From Clostridium_B lapidicellarium (GTDB taxonomy: Bacteria; Bacillota; Clostridia; Clostridiales; Clostridiaceae), in contig NZ_JBGFFE010000004.1 of assembly GCF_041224415.1 (NCBI RefSeq), positions 93,185 through 157,184 on the forward strand: DNA of 64,000 nt. Reading direction: 5' to 3'. The number at the start of each line of letters is the position of its first letter. The stretch's first letter is position 1. Positions 25,897 to 34,169 of the stretch are shown one piece after another. Both the position numbers and the translations under genes were made by a program. The notes beneath the pieces were generated by a model. It did not search any database. It was not told the origin of the DNA and worked only from the letters and a program-made list of their open reading frames with translations.

Positions 25897-26928
25897 TTAC
25901 TCCACAATTATATATTTTTTCCCCTCTAAAGGCATGACTTCACCTATTATAGAAGGTTTTATCTCCAAACTGCAGGTTTCATTCATGATTTTATAAGCTT
26001 CCTTTTCAGGACATGTAAAAAGAAGACCTCCTGAAGTCTGAGGATCGAATAAAACATCTTCCATCCACTCTGGAATATTTTTTATATTGTATTTACCTTC
26101 TATATACCTTCTATTCTTATATGCACCTGCAGGAACAATTCCCATTTCAGCATATTCTCTGGCCTCGCTTATATACGGAATTTTATTTCCATACAGTTTC
26201 AATGTCACATTGGATGCGGATGCCATCTCATAGCTGTGACCCATAAGCCCAAAACCCGTTACATCCGTGCAGGCAGTTATGTCATGCTTAGCTATCACTT
26301 CACCCACATATTTATTCAGGGTAGACATGACCTTAACTGTTTTTTCATATGCATCTTTAGATGCAATTTCACCTTTTATAGCAGTAATTATTATGCCTGT
26401 TCCAATAGGTTTGGTAAGCATTATCCTATCCCCTATTTTACATCCAAAATTTCTAAGTATCCTGTCAGGATGTACCAGACCCATAACGGACAATCCGTAT
26501 TTGGGTTCATTATCATCTACCGTATGGCCGCCTATTACAACAGCTCCCGCTTCTATAACCTTATCAGCCCCTCCTTTCAGTATCTCCCCCAGTACATCAA
26601 CTGAAAGACAGGAAGGAAAGCAAACTATATTAAGTGCCACTTTAGGTTTTCCGCCCATGGCATATATATCACTGAGAGAATTTGCCGCAGCAATCTGTCC
26701 AAAGGTATATGGATCATCTACCACCGGAGTAAAAAAATCAAGAGTTTGAATCACCGCTGTTTCATCATTCAATTTATATACAGCGGCATCATCTGAAGTT
26801 TCTATTCCAACCATCAAATTCTTGTCATTCATTTTTGGTAACTTATTCAATATGTTCGAAAGAGTCCCCGGCTCTATTTTTGCGGCTCAACCTGAAGTTC
26901 TCGTAAGTTCGGTCAATCTTTTAGCCAT
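25897..26928 (-). CDS. selD: Selenide, water dikinase, itself a selenoprotein
   Basis: 343-residue ATP-dependent enzyme making selenophosphate from selenide. The start is ATG 26928 with GGAGGTGG 8 bases upstream. Codon 14 is TGA (26889-26887) in the context TSG-U-AAK, exactly where SelD has its catalytic Cys or Sec followed by an essential Lys. A naive reading misses the first 26 residues. After it come ETSDDAAVYKLND, TLDFFTPVVDDPYTFGQIAAANSLSDIYAMGG, GGHTVDDNEP and DPQTSGGLL. A hairpin 11 bases after the UGA fits a bacterial SECIS. First gene of selD-selA-selB-selC. Confidence 0.95.
26861..26889 (-). promoter_or_regulatory. UGA-Sec codon and SECIS-like hairpin in selD
   Basis: TGA at 26889-26887 is followed after 11 bases by AGAG-CCGGGGA-CTCT (26875-26861), a short stem with a G-rich loop. 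The spacing matches the known bacterial SECIS requirement. Confidence 0.75.
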
Positions 26929-26993
26929 CTTTGCCACCTCCATTCTTTCATTACAATTATATAATATCCTGCAATATTTTTGAACAAATAAAT

Positions 26994-27590
26994 CTATCTT
27001 ATATCTATTTTATCCCTAATTTTATCAAGGGTTTTATCTCCTATTCTATCTATTTTCTTTAAATCTTCCACAGAAGAAAAATCTCCATTTTGTTCTCTAT
27101 AATCAATTATCTTCTGTGCAGTTATGTCACCTATCCCGGGAATAGTCTTCAATTCTTCCTTGGACGCCCTGTTTACATCAACCTTGCCGTCATTTCCTAT
27201 ATGATTCCCTGAAGATTCCGGAGAAACAGGGTTTCCTGAAGCATTATCCTTTTTACTGTCCACGTATATGTAATCTTCATCTTTCAGTTTCTTGGCCAAA
27301 TTCAATCTGTAGTTATCGGCTTCATCTGTAAAACCTCCGGCAGCCTTTATTAGATTTTCCACCCTACTATTATTTTTTAACCTGTACACTCCCGGCTTTT
27401 TAACCTCCCCATTTACGTAAACAGTTATCCCACCGGAGTTATTTTTAGCAGTAGATTCTTCCTTAAATATATCCCCGCCGGTACTCTCGTCAACTTTCAC
27501 TTCTCTTGAATTGAAATATCCTACAATTAAAAATATAAGAAATACGCCTAAAATCACAAGGGAGCCTATTATTTGCTTTTTATACTTCAT
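26994..27590 (-). CDS. comEA: ComEA-like competence DNA-binding protein
   Basis: 198-residue membrane-anchored protein. One N-terminal hydrophobic helix (about residues 7-25), a SLBB domain (about 55-115, VYVNGEVKKPGVYRL), and a C-terminal helix-hairpin-helix pair (137-198, VDVNRASKEELKTIPGIGDITAQKIIDYREQNG) that binds double-stranded DNA outside the membrane. The ATG at 27590 has GGAGG upstream; the longer frame does not. It is upstream of selD on the same strand with 65 bases between, and may or may not share its transcript. Confidence 0.9.
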   Translation of the reverse strand: MKYKKQIIGSLVILGVFLIFLIVGYFNSREVKVDESTGGDIFKEESTAKNNSGGITVYVNGEVKKPGVYRLKNNSRVENLIKAAGGFTDEADNYRLNLAKKLKDEDYIYVDSKKDNASGNPVSPESSGNHIGNDGKVDVNRASKEELKTIPGIGDITAQKIIDYREQNGDFSSVEDLKKIDRIGDKTLDKIRDKIDIR

Positions 27591-27635
27591 TTTTTTCCTC
27601 CTTTCAATCTTCAGCATCAAACTTAAAATATACTG

Positions 27636-27742
27636 CCTCAAACAGCATAATTTGCATCAGAATGTATTTAAGTTTATAATTTAAATTATTGACAGTTTTA
27701 AAAAATTTTATTGACAATATTATTTTTTTATGCTGTTTGAGG
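27636..27742. repeat. 15-base inverted repeat in divergent intergenic region
   Basis: CCTCAAACAGCATAA (27636-27650) and TTATGCTGTTTGAGG (27728-27742) are perfect inverted copies 77 bases apart, bracketing the whole comEA/carboxypeptidase divergent promoter region. Also inside are two TTATTGACA repeats (27684-27692, 27707-27715). A regulator binding both ends is possible. Confidence 0.6.
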
Positions 27743-27763
27743 ATAATTTCAAAGGAGGAAAAA

Positions 27764-28981
27764 ATGAAAAAAACAATTATATTCATATTGCTGCTTTTAT
27801 TTATCTACTCGGGCAATTCATATAATGATGTTTATGCCAGAGAAACACCTCCTTCCGTTTCTGCCGACAGTGCAGTCGTACTGGATGCAACCACCGGCAA
27901 GGTTTTATATGCTAAAAATCCAGATTCAGCTTATCCACCGGCATCTACCACTAAAATAATGACCGCTTTGCTCACACTGGAAAATACAAATCTGAATGAC
28001 AAAGTTATAATAGGAAACAATCCGCCAAAGGTAGATGGAACTAGGTTGGGACTTCTTCCAGGTGAAGAAGTTACTGTAAAGGATTTATTATATGGACTGT
28101 TATTGGCCTCCGACAATGACTGTGCTGAAGCATTGGCAGAGCACGTCAGCGGTTCGTCAGATAAATTTGCAGTAAAAATGAATAAAAAGGCAAAGGAACT
28201 TGGGGCAAAAAATACAAATTTTATAAACCCCACCGGATTGTTTAATGAAAAACATAAAACCTCTGCAAAAGATCTATCCCTCATAATGAGAGAATTATGC
28301 AAAAATCCTGAATATTCGAAGATTGCCACCACTATATCCTATACAATTCCACCTACAAATAAATCTGCAAAACCGAGAACTGTCTGGAATGAAAACAGGC
28401 TTGTACAGAAGCAATCCAAATATTATTACAGCGGATGTGAAGGTGGAAAAACAGGATATACTATTCAATCTCTTCACTCATATACGGCAGCAGCCACAAG
28501 AAATGGCGAAACATTAATCATAGCTTTAATACATGATAAAAATAAAACTTTCTTCCCGGATTCAATATCCCTATTTAATTTTGGATTCAACAATTTTCAA
28601 TTGGTAAAATTGTATTCTAAGGGGGATTTAGTTACCACTTATAGTAAGAATAAACTATCTGTCCCCCTTTTGGCAGGCTCTGATTTCTATTATATCAGGG
28701 AAAAGGATGATAAAAATCTTCCTCACCTAATTGTCAAAAAGGAAAATCTGAATTTTAAATTTTTTAAGGTAGGAGATATAGTAAGTAAAGCCAATGTGTA
28801 TTTTAAAGGAGAAAATATAGGGGAATTAAATCTTTCAAGTGGAATCAGCCACGGTGAAAAACAGATACTGAATTCAGATATTATTGAGAACATAATAATG
28901 AAAAACAAATATATAGTTCCAGCTGCAGCAGTATTGCTGATCGTGATAGCTGTATTCGCTATAAAAAAATTCATATTCTAA
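27764..28981 (+). CDS. D-alanyl-D-alanine carboxypeptidase (S11, DacA/DacF-like)
   Basis: 405-residue penicillin-binding enzyme that trims the terminal D-Ala of peptidoglycan stem peptides. Signal peptide at residues 1-25, active-site S61-T-T-K64, S116-D-N118, and the KTG triad in GCEGGKTGYT near residue 215. A C-terminal hydrophobic helix (about 380-400) followed by basic residues anchors it to the membrane; this is a real transmembrane helix rather than the amphipathic one of E. coli DacA. AAAGGAGG precedes ATG 27764. Whether it is vegetative or sporulation-specific (DacF) cannot be told. Confidence 0.9.
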   Translation: MKKTIIFILLLLFIYSGNSYNDVYARETPPSVSADSAVVLDATTGKVLYAKNPDSAYPPASTTKIMTALLTLENTNLNDKVIIGNNPPKVDGTRLGLLPGEEVTVKDLLYGLLLASDNDCAEALAEHVSGSSDKFAVKMNKKAKELGAKNTNFINPTGLFNEKHKTSAKDLSLIMRELCKNPEYSKIATTISYTIPPTNKSAKPRTVWNENRLVQKQSKYYYSGCEGGKTGYTIQSLHSYTAAATRNGETLIIALIHDKNKTFFPDSISLFNFGFNNFQLVKLYSKGDLVTTYSKNKLSVPLLAGSDFYYIREKDDKNLPHLIVKKENLNFKFFKVGDIVSKANVYFKGENIGELNLSSGISHGEKQILNSDIIENIIMKNKYIVPAAAVLLIVIAVFAIKKFIF

Positions 28982-28992
28982 ATAGTTGAAAC

Positions 28993-29892
28993 CTATTTTA
29001 TTTTTCCTATTAAGTCCACAATATCCTGGGGAATATCGGCCCTGAGTTCCATTACTCCATTTCCCCTCGGATGTGGAAATTTGAGTCTATAGGCATGAAG
29101 TGCCTGCCTGTCTATATATTGGCTGTCATCCTCCGTTCCATACAGGGTATCTCCATACAGCGGATGACCCAAATAGCTTAGATGGGCTCTGATCTGGTGG
29201 GTTCTGCCGGTTTCCAGGGTAAGCTTCAACAATTGATCTTTCTTGAAATCACACACTACTTTATAGCGGGTTATACTTTTTTGTCCTCTTTTATCTATGA
29301 CTCTTCTTATACCGGCTTCTCTATCCCTGTATATAGGCAGATCTATAATACCTTCCTCATTTTCCATTTTTCCGTGGATAACAGCTATATAATTTTTTTC
29401 AAAGTTTTTGTCTTTCATATCTCTTGCCAGAGACATATGTGCAAATTGATTTTTGCCAACTATTATAAGACCTGAAGTATCCCTGTCCAGTCTATTAATC
29501 AGCCTAACTATACAGTCTTCACCTTTTTTTCTAAAATAATATGTAATTCCATTGGCCAGGGTACCGCTGGGATAACTCTTTGTAGGATGGACCACTACAC
29601 CGGGCTGTTTATCCACAACCAACATATCTCTGTCTTCATATATGACTTTTATATCCATTTTTTCAGGTTCTATATTTTGAGATTCTTTTTTTGCAAGATT
29701 CAAAGAAATATTTTCACCTGCTTTCACTATATGATTTAACTTTGCCCTCCTATCATCTACTTCCAGCCGTCCGTCTAAAGCTGCCCCTCTTATAAGCCTG
29801 CTTGAGAGTCTCTGAACTTTTTTTAAATATGCCCTCAATTTCAATCCTTCTTCTTCAGTTTTGACTTCAAATACTATTTTATTTTCTTCCAT
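28993..29892 (-). CDS. RluA/RluD-family pseudouridine synthase
   Basis: 299-residue RNA-modifying enzyme. An S4-like N-terminal domain (RLSSRLIRGAALDGRLEVDD) precedes the catalytic domain with the RLINRLDRDTSGL motif, whose Asp is catalytic, then GRTHQIRAHLSYLGHPLYGD. The family makes pseudouridine in 23S rRNA or tRNA; the exact site is unknown. GGAAGGGAC precedes the ATG. It converges on the carboxypeptidase gene, with 11 bases between stops. Confidence 0.92.
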   Translation of the reverse strand: MEENKIVFEVKTEEEGLKLRAYLKKVQRLSSRLIRGAALDGRLEVDDRRAKLNHIVKAGENISLNLAKKESQNIEPEKMDIKVIYEDRDMLVVDKQPGVVVHPTKSYPSGTLANGITYYFRKKGEDCIVRLINRLDRDTSGLIIVGKNQFAHMSLARDMKDKNFEKNYIAVIHGKMENEEGIIDLPIYRDREAGIRRVIDKRGQKSITRYKVVCDFKKDQLLKLTLETGRTHQIRAHLSYLGHPLYGDTLYGTEDDSQYIDRQALHAYRLKFPHPRGNGVMELRADIPQDIVDLIGKIK

Positions 29893-29935
29893 TTAATAAA
29901 GTCCCTTCCTTAAAGCACTTCAATATACTTTATAC

Positions 29936-29972
29936 TTTGAAAGGAGTGAACTTTCAAAAGTTCACTCCTTTA
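29936..29972 (-). terminator. Terminator after ridA
   Basis: AAGGAGTGAACTT/AAGTTCACTCCTT (29941-29953 with 29958-29970), perfect 13-base stem with a 4-base loop, 18 bases past the ridA stop; weak T-run on the minus strand. Confidence 0.7.
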
Positions 29973-29989
29973 TTAAATCTATCCTATTT

Positions 29990-30370
29990 TTAGTCCAGCA
30001 GTGCTATCACTTCTACCTCTACCAAAGCATCTTTGGGAAGCTTTACTTCTACACAGGATCTTGCAGGCATATCTTTTTTGAAATACGTAGCATAAACTTC
30101 ATTTACAGCTGCAAAATCTGCCATATTTTTTACATACACAGTAGTTTTAACAACCTTGTCAAAGGATGTTCCCGCCTCTTCAAGAAGAGCTTTTATGTTC
30201 TCCAAAGATTGTTTAGCAGCTTTCTTAACATCGCCTGAAACAAGTTCTCCCGTAGCAGGATTCAGTGGAATCTGACCTGACGTGAACAAAAAGTTCCCAA
30301 CTTTAACAGCTTGTGAATACGGTCCCACGGCTCCTGGTGCTTTTTTTGTACTTATTATATTTTTTTCCAT
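29990..30370 (-). CDS. ridA: RidA-family reactive-intermediate deaminase
   Basis: 126-residue enzyme that hydrolyses enamine/imine intermediates released by PLP enzymes such as threonine dehydratase, protecting other PLP enzymes. It has GPYSQAVKVGNFLFTSGQIPLNP, and the substrate-binding Arg in MPARSCVEVKLPKDALVEVEVIA. GGAGG precedes the ATG by 8 bases. It has its own terminator. Length normal. Confidence 0.94.
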   Translation of the reverse strand: MEKNIISTKKAPGAVGPYSQAVKVGNFLFTSGQIPLNPATGELVSGDVKKAAKQSLENIKALLEEAGTSFDKVVKTTVYVKNMADFAAVNEVYATYFKKDMPARSCVEVKLPKDALVEVEVIALLD

Positions 30371-30454
30371 AATAAAACCTCCTAGAAAACTTAATTAAAA
30401 AACAACTTGCAAAATATTATTACTATAACAATATCATTATATCAAATATTTACC

Positions 30455-31045
30455 CTAACGGTAAATGTTTTTTATATTCATTTTTTTGCAAATTAAATAA
30501 TTTCTGCCTTCAATCGTATTCATGTGAAGCAGCTGATTCCTCGATATAACAACCTCTATAGTATTGTTAAAAGCATCAAGCAGGGCATCATCCAAATTTA
30601 CAAGGGCCTTTTTCCTGAGATCTTCTACCCCCGGAAAATCCCTCAGAGGTTCTATATAATCTGAGATATATATTATTTTCTCTAAAAGATTCATATTCTT
30701 TTTTCCCGTAGTGTGATATTTTATGGCATCCAGTATTTCCTCATCATAAATCCCCATATCGTTTCGGGCTATTACGGAAGCAATACTCCCATGTAAAAGC
30801 TGGGGATTTGCTTTTGCCACTTCATCTACATTTATATTATTTTTACTTGCTATATCCAATATTTCCTCATTTGACATATACTTAGCACAATCATGAACAA
30901 GCCCTGCTGTACGTGCCTTATCAATATCGGCGCCATAGATTTTTGCCATTTTAACAGCTGTATCTCTCACGCTGAGGCTGTGTTCGTATCTGCTCTCTTT
31001 TAAATTTTCTTTCAAATATTCGATAATTTGTCCCTCATCCCACAT
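30455..31045 (-). CDS. yqeK: HD-domain Ap4A hydrolase YqeK
   Basis: 196-residue HD phosphohydrolase. Metal ligands H22 (RYEHSLSVRDTA) and H51-D52 (GLVHDCAKYMS), then KYHTTGKKNM and YISDYIEPLRDFPGVEDLRK, match YqeK, which symmetrically cleaves diadenosine tetraphosphate. The start ATG 31045 follows GGAGTG. It lies 33 bases after nadD in the conserved obg-nadD-yqeK order of Firmicutes; the rsfS gene that often follows is not present here. Confidence 0.92.
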   Translation of the reverse strand: MWDEGQIIEYLKENLKESRYEHSLSVRDTAVKMAKIYGADIDKARTAGLVHDCAKYMSNEEILDIASKNNINVDEVAKANPQLLHGSIASVIARNDMGIYDEEILDAIKYHTTGKKNMNLLEKIIYISDYIEPLRDFPGVEDLRKKALVNLDDALLDAFNNTIEVVISRNQLLHMNTIEGRNYLICKKMNIKNIYR

Positions 31046-31078
31046 AGTTCATCACTCCAAAATCAAAATTATAATTAT

Positions 31079-31690
31079 TCATCTATACAGGCCAAATTTT
31101 TCAATAATATCAGAAACATTTTCCGGGAGAAGATAATCAACTCTTCTCCCTTCTCTCATGTTTTTTCTTATAGTAGTGGAAGAGATATCCAAAAGCGGTG
31201 CATTTAGATATATTATCTCAGTAGAATATCTGTCCTCAATTTTTTTCTTCTGTCTTTTTATGCTTTCCTTGGTGAAAGCCGGAAAGTTCGGCCTGTTAAA
31301 TACAATGAACTGACATAATTTAAATATATCATCTACCCTTTTCCAATTTTGAATATCCATTAAGCAGTCCATGCCAACAAGAAAATACCATTTAGTATCC
31401 TTTTCTAATTTGCTAAAATGTTCTAATGTGTTATAGGTGTAACTCAAATTGGGTCTATTTATTTCGTAATCACTCACAGTAAATTTACCTTCCGACTCAA
31501 TAGCACTTTTCACCATTTTATATCTCAGGGAACCATCCGTAACATACTTTTTCAATTTGTGAGGCGGATTACCCGTCGGCATAAATACTATCTCATCCAG
31601 TTTTAATCTATAAAGCGCCTCATAAGCTATGTGTATGTGACCGATGTGTATTGGATCAAAGGTTCCTCCAAAAATAGCTTTTTTAATCAT
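31079..31690 (-). CDS. nadD: Nicotinate-mononucleotide adenylyltransferase
   Basis: 203-residue nucleotidyltransferase that makes deamido-NAD from NaMN and ATP. FGGTFDPIHIGHIHIA at the N-terminus carries the HxGH motif; DISSTTIRKNMREG near the end is the ISSTxIR motif. GGGGAG precedes the ATG. Between obgE and yqeK; the small yhbY gene often found here in other Firmicutes is missing. Confidence 0.95.
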   Translation of the reverse strand: MIKKAIFGGTFDPIHIGHIHIAYEALYRLKLDEIVFMPTGNPPHKLKKYVTDGSLRYKMVKSAIESEGKFTVSDYEINRPNLSYTYNTLEHFSKLEKDTKWYFLVGMDCLMDIQNWKRVDDIFKLCQFIVFNRPNFPAFTKESIKRQKKKIEDRYSTEIIYLNAPLLDISSTTIRKNMREGRRVDYLLPENVSDIIEKFGLYR

Positions 31691-31714
31691 ATGTTTCTCC
31701 CCATTTACTTATAA

Positions 31715-32989
31715 TTATATGACGTAGTCGAATTCAAAATCATTGAGCCTAACTACATCCCCATCTTTAATTCCCTTTTTTTCTAAATCTTCAATAACAC
31801 CTTTATTTTTCAGAACCTTATAGAAATACCTCCATTCATCGGGATCATTTACATTTACACTGTCAAGCAGCCTGTCAACAAAGTCTCCCTCAACTATATA
31901 TACATTTCCTTCTTTTCTTATGCTGTAGGTGAATTTCTTTTCCTCCGGTATAAATTTATCCTCTTCATTTATTTCCACATCCGTGATAGGTATGGAATCA
32001 AGCATTCTGGCAGTCTCCTGCATGAGTTCCCTCATACCGCTCCTTGTAGCACAGGATATTTTAAATACTCTGGTATATCCCAATTTCTTCAATTCATCTT
32101 TAAAATTCTCAAAGGACTTATTGTCATATAAAATATCTGCCTTGTTCGCAGCAATTATCTGAGGTTTATCCCAGAGTTTCACATCATATTTTTTTAATTC
32201 ATTATTTATCTTGACAAAGTCATCAACAGGATTTCTCCCTTCTATACCGGATATGTCCACTACATGTATCAAAATTCTGGTTCTTTCAATATGCCTCAAA
32301 AATTCCGTTCCCAATCCTACACCTTCTGCCGCACCCTCAATTATACCAGGTATATCGGCAATTACAAAACTTCTAATTCCCTTTACATCAACTACCCCAA
32401 GATTGGGCGATAACGTTGTGAAATGATAATTTGCAATCTTAGGCTCGGCTTTGGTAACCACCGACAGAAGCGTCGATTTACCTACATTGGGAAAACCCAC
32501 AAGGCCCACATCCGCCAATAATTTTAATTCAAGGCTTATATATCTTTCTTCACCTGGCATTCCAGGTTCGGCAAAATTCGGCGCCTGTCTTACGGAAGTA
32601 GTAAATTTCACATTTCCTCTTCCGCCCTTCCCGCCTTTTGCCACCAGACACCTGTCACCGGTATGGGACAAGTCTGCCATTATTTTATCGCTATTCACAT
32701 CTTTTACAACTGTACCCAGAGGAACTTTTATATAAAGATTCTCCCCATTTTTTCCTGAGCATTTCGAACCGGAACCATCTCCGCCCTTTTCTGCCCTATA
32801 CTTCCTCCTATACGCAAAATCCAGCAGAGTAGTCATATTTTTGTCCACTACAAGTATGACATCTCCGCCTTTTCCTCCGTCTCCGCCGTCCGGGCCTCCA
32901 AGTGGAACATACTTTTCTCTTCTAAAAGATACGGATCCGTTTCCACCGTCGCCAGATCTTACAAATATCTTAGCAGTATCTACAAACAC
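31715..32989 (-). CDS. obgE: Obg-family GTPase
   Basis: 424-residue ribosome-associated GTPase involved in 50S maturation, stress and, in Bacillus, sporulation entry. Glycine-rich Obg fold at residues 1-158 (GGDGGNGSVSFRREKYVP, GGKGGRGN), G1 GFPNVGKST, DIPGIIEGA, NKADIL, and a C-terminal OCT domain (about 350-424). GTG start at 32989 with GGAGGG about 12 bases upstream. A terminator at 33040-33064 lies between it and rpmA, and a TATAAT at 33022-33017 could give it its own promoter. Confidence 0.96.
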   Translation of the reverse strand: MFVDTAKIFVRSGDGGNGSVSFRREKYVPLGGPDGGDGGKGGDVILVVDKNMTTLLDFAYRRKYRAEKGGDGSGSKCSGKNGENLYIKVPLGTVVKDVNSDKIMADLSHTGDRCLVAKGGKGGRGNVKFTTSVRQAPNFAEPGMPGEERYISLELKLLADVGLVGFPNVGKSTLLSVVTKAEPKIANYHFTTLSPNLGVVDVKGIRSFVIADIPGIIEGAAEGVGLGTEFLRHIERTRILIHVVDISGIEGRNPVDDFVKINNELKKYDVKLWDKPQIIAANKADILYDNKSFENFKDELKKLGYTRVFKISCATRSGMRELMQETARMLDSIPITDVEINEEDKFIPEEKKFTYSIRKEGNVYIVEGDFVDRLLDSVNVNDPDEWRYFYKVLKNKGVIEDLEKKGIKDGDVVRLNDFEFDYVI

Positions 32990-33039
32990 TTCAAGTCACT
33001 TCCCTCCTGTAATTATATTATACACACCTAAACAGGTTT

Positions 33040-33064
33040 TAAAAAAGCACCCTTACCAGGATGC
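33040..33064 (-). terminator. Terminator after rpmA
   Basis: GCATCC (33064-33059) pairs with GGGTGC (33052-33047) with one G-U, then TTTTTTAAAA on the minus strand. It ends the rplU-prp-rpmA unit, perhaps with read-through into obgE. Confidence 0.75.
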
Positions 33065-33077
33065 CTTAATAAAATAC

Positions 33078-33380
33078 TTATTCTGCTGCCGCTTTCTCTA
33101 CCTCTACCGGGTAAACACTTGCTTTCTTTTTATTCTTGCCAATTCTCTCATATCTGACTACACCATCAATTTTTGAAAATAAGGTATCATCAGATCCTCT
33201 GCCTACATTATCTCCGGGATGGATCTTGGTTCCTCTTTGTCTCACCAGTATATTTCCTGCCAAAACAAACTGGCCGTCTGCGGATTTAACTCCAAGTCTC
33301 TTGGATTCGCTATCCCTGCCATTCTTTGAGCTGCCCACTCCTTTTTTATGGGCAAACAACTGAAGGTTCATAATCAACAT
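33078..33380 (-). CDS. rpmA: 50S ribosomal protein L27
   Basis: 100-residue protein whose N-terminus reaches the peptidyl transferase centre. It carries the Firmicute pro-extension MLIMNLQLFA before HKKGVGSSKNGRDS; cleavage after the LQLFA segment by Prp is required for function. ATG 33380 is chosen because GGAGGTG is 7 bases upstream; the internal ATG three codons on is too far. It lies 4 bases after prp. Confidence 0.96.
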   Translation of the reverse strand: MLIMNLQLFAHKKGVGSSKNGRDSESKRLGVKSADGQFVLAGNILVRQRGTKIHPGDNVGRGSDDTLFSKIDGVVRYERIGKNKKKASVYPVEVEKAAAE

Positions 33381-33384
33381 ACAG

Positions 33385-33711
33385 CTACACCTCCTTAACT
33401 TTTACACTTATATATTTACTAAAATTAATTTCCATACTCTTTAAAGCAAGCAACATAGTTTCCACAAGTACTTGACATTTCAAAATATCTTCTTTTTTCA
33501 TACTTTCAAGCGAAAAACTCAATAGTCCATCGTCTATGGAATAATCAAGGTCCAATTTCAGCACTTCCGTTATTCCAATAACAGTACTTTGAGACACAGC
33601 AGAAACAGCACTGCAGACCAAATCATACTTTCCCTTTGAATATTCTGCATGCCCCTGAAGCAAAGCCGAAACCAAATTGCCGGATTTTTTTTCAAAAACT
33701 GCCTCAATCAT
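33385..33711 (-). CDS. prp: Ribosomal-processing cysteine protease Prp
   Basis: 108-residue protease that removes the N-terminal extension of L27. Catalytic pair H21 (QGHAEYSKGKYD) and C33 (LVCSAVSAV) are both present. It sits between rplU and rpmA as in most Firmicutes, 2 bases after the rplU stop with no strong ribosome site, so translation is coupled to L21. The L27 downstream does have the extension, so the pair is consistent. Confidence 0.95.
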   Translation of the reverse strand: MIEAVFEKKSGNLVSALLQGHAEYSKGKYDLVCSAVSAVSQSTVIGITEVLKLDLDYSIDDGLLSFSLESMKKEDILKCQVLVETMLLALKSMEINFSKYISVKVKEV

Positions 33712-33713
33712 AA

Positions 33714-34028
33714 CTATGCATCGATCTTTTCGATCTGTAATTTTGTATAAGGCTGTCTATGTCCCTGTCTTTTTCTATAATCTTTTTTGGCCTTATACTT
33801 AAATACTAAGATTTTCTTGGATTTTCCCTGGGCTAAAATTTTAGCATTGACTTTAGCTCCTTCAACTACAGGTTTCCCAACAACTACTCCTGTATCATCC
33901 TTATTCACCATAAGTACTTTATCGAGTTCGACTGTTGAATCCACTTCACCGTTCAATTTCTCAACGTAGATAACATCGCCCTCGGAAACTTTATACTGTT
34001 TTCCTCCAGTTTCCACAACTGCGTACAT
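33714..34028 (-). CDS. rplU: 50S ribosomal protein L21
   Basis: 104-residue ribosomal protein: YAVVETGGKQYKVSEGDVIYVEKL at the N-terminus and KAKKDYRKRQGHRQPYTKLQIEKI at the C-terminus, which binds 23S rRNA. GGAGGTG precedes the ATG. First gene of the rplU-prp-rpmA unit, preceded by an L21 leader hairpin. Confidence 0.97.
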   Translation of the reverse strand: MYAVVETGGKQYKVSEGDVIYVEKLNGEVDSTVELDKVLMVNKDDTGVVVGKPVVEGAKVNAKILAQGKSKKILVFKYKAKKDYRKRQGHRQPYTKLQIEKIDA

Positions 34029-34054
34029 TCAAAACACCTCCTCACTCCAGTCTC

Positions 34055-34146
34055 GCCTAAAAGGTATATGCAAAAATACTTTCACATATTTTAAAAAAAC
34101 CTTTTTTGTGCGGTCTACAGGTGTCATTTTAGCACATATACCTTCC
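34055..34146 (-). promoter_or_regulatory. Ribosomal protein L21 leader RNA
   Basis: AAGGTATATGTGC (34144-34132) pairs with GCATATACCTT (34071-34061) in the rplU 5' region, enclosing a second structured segment with CCTGTAGACCGCAC. Position and long closing stem fit the Firmicute L21 leader, thought to give autogenous control. Confidence 0.7.
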
Positions 34147-34169
34147 TTTGTAAAGCTTTTTGAATTTCT

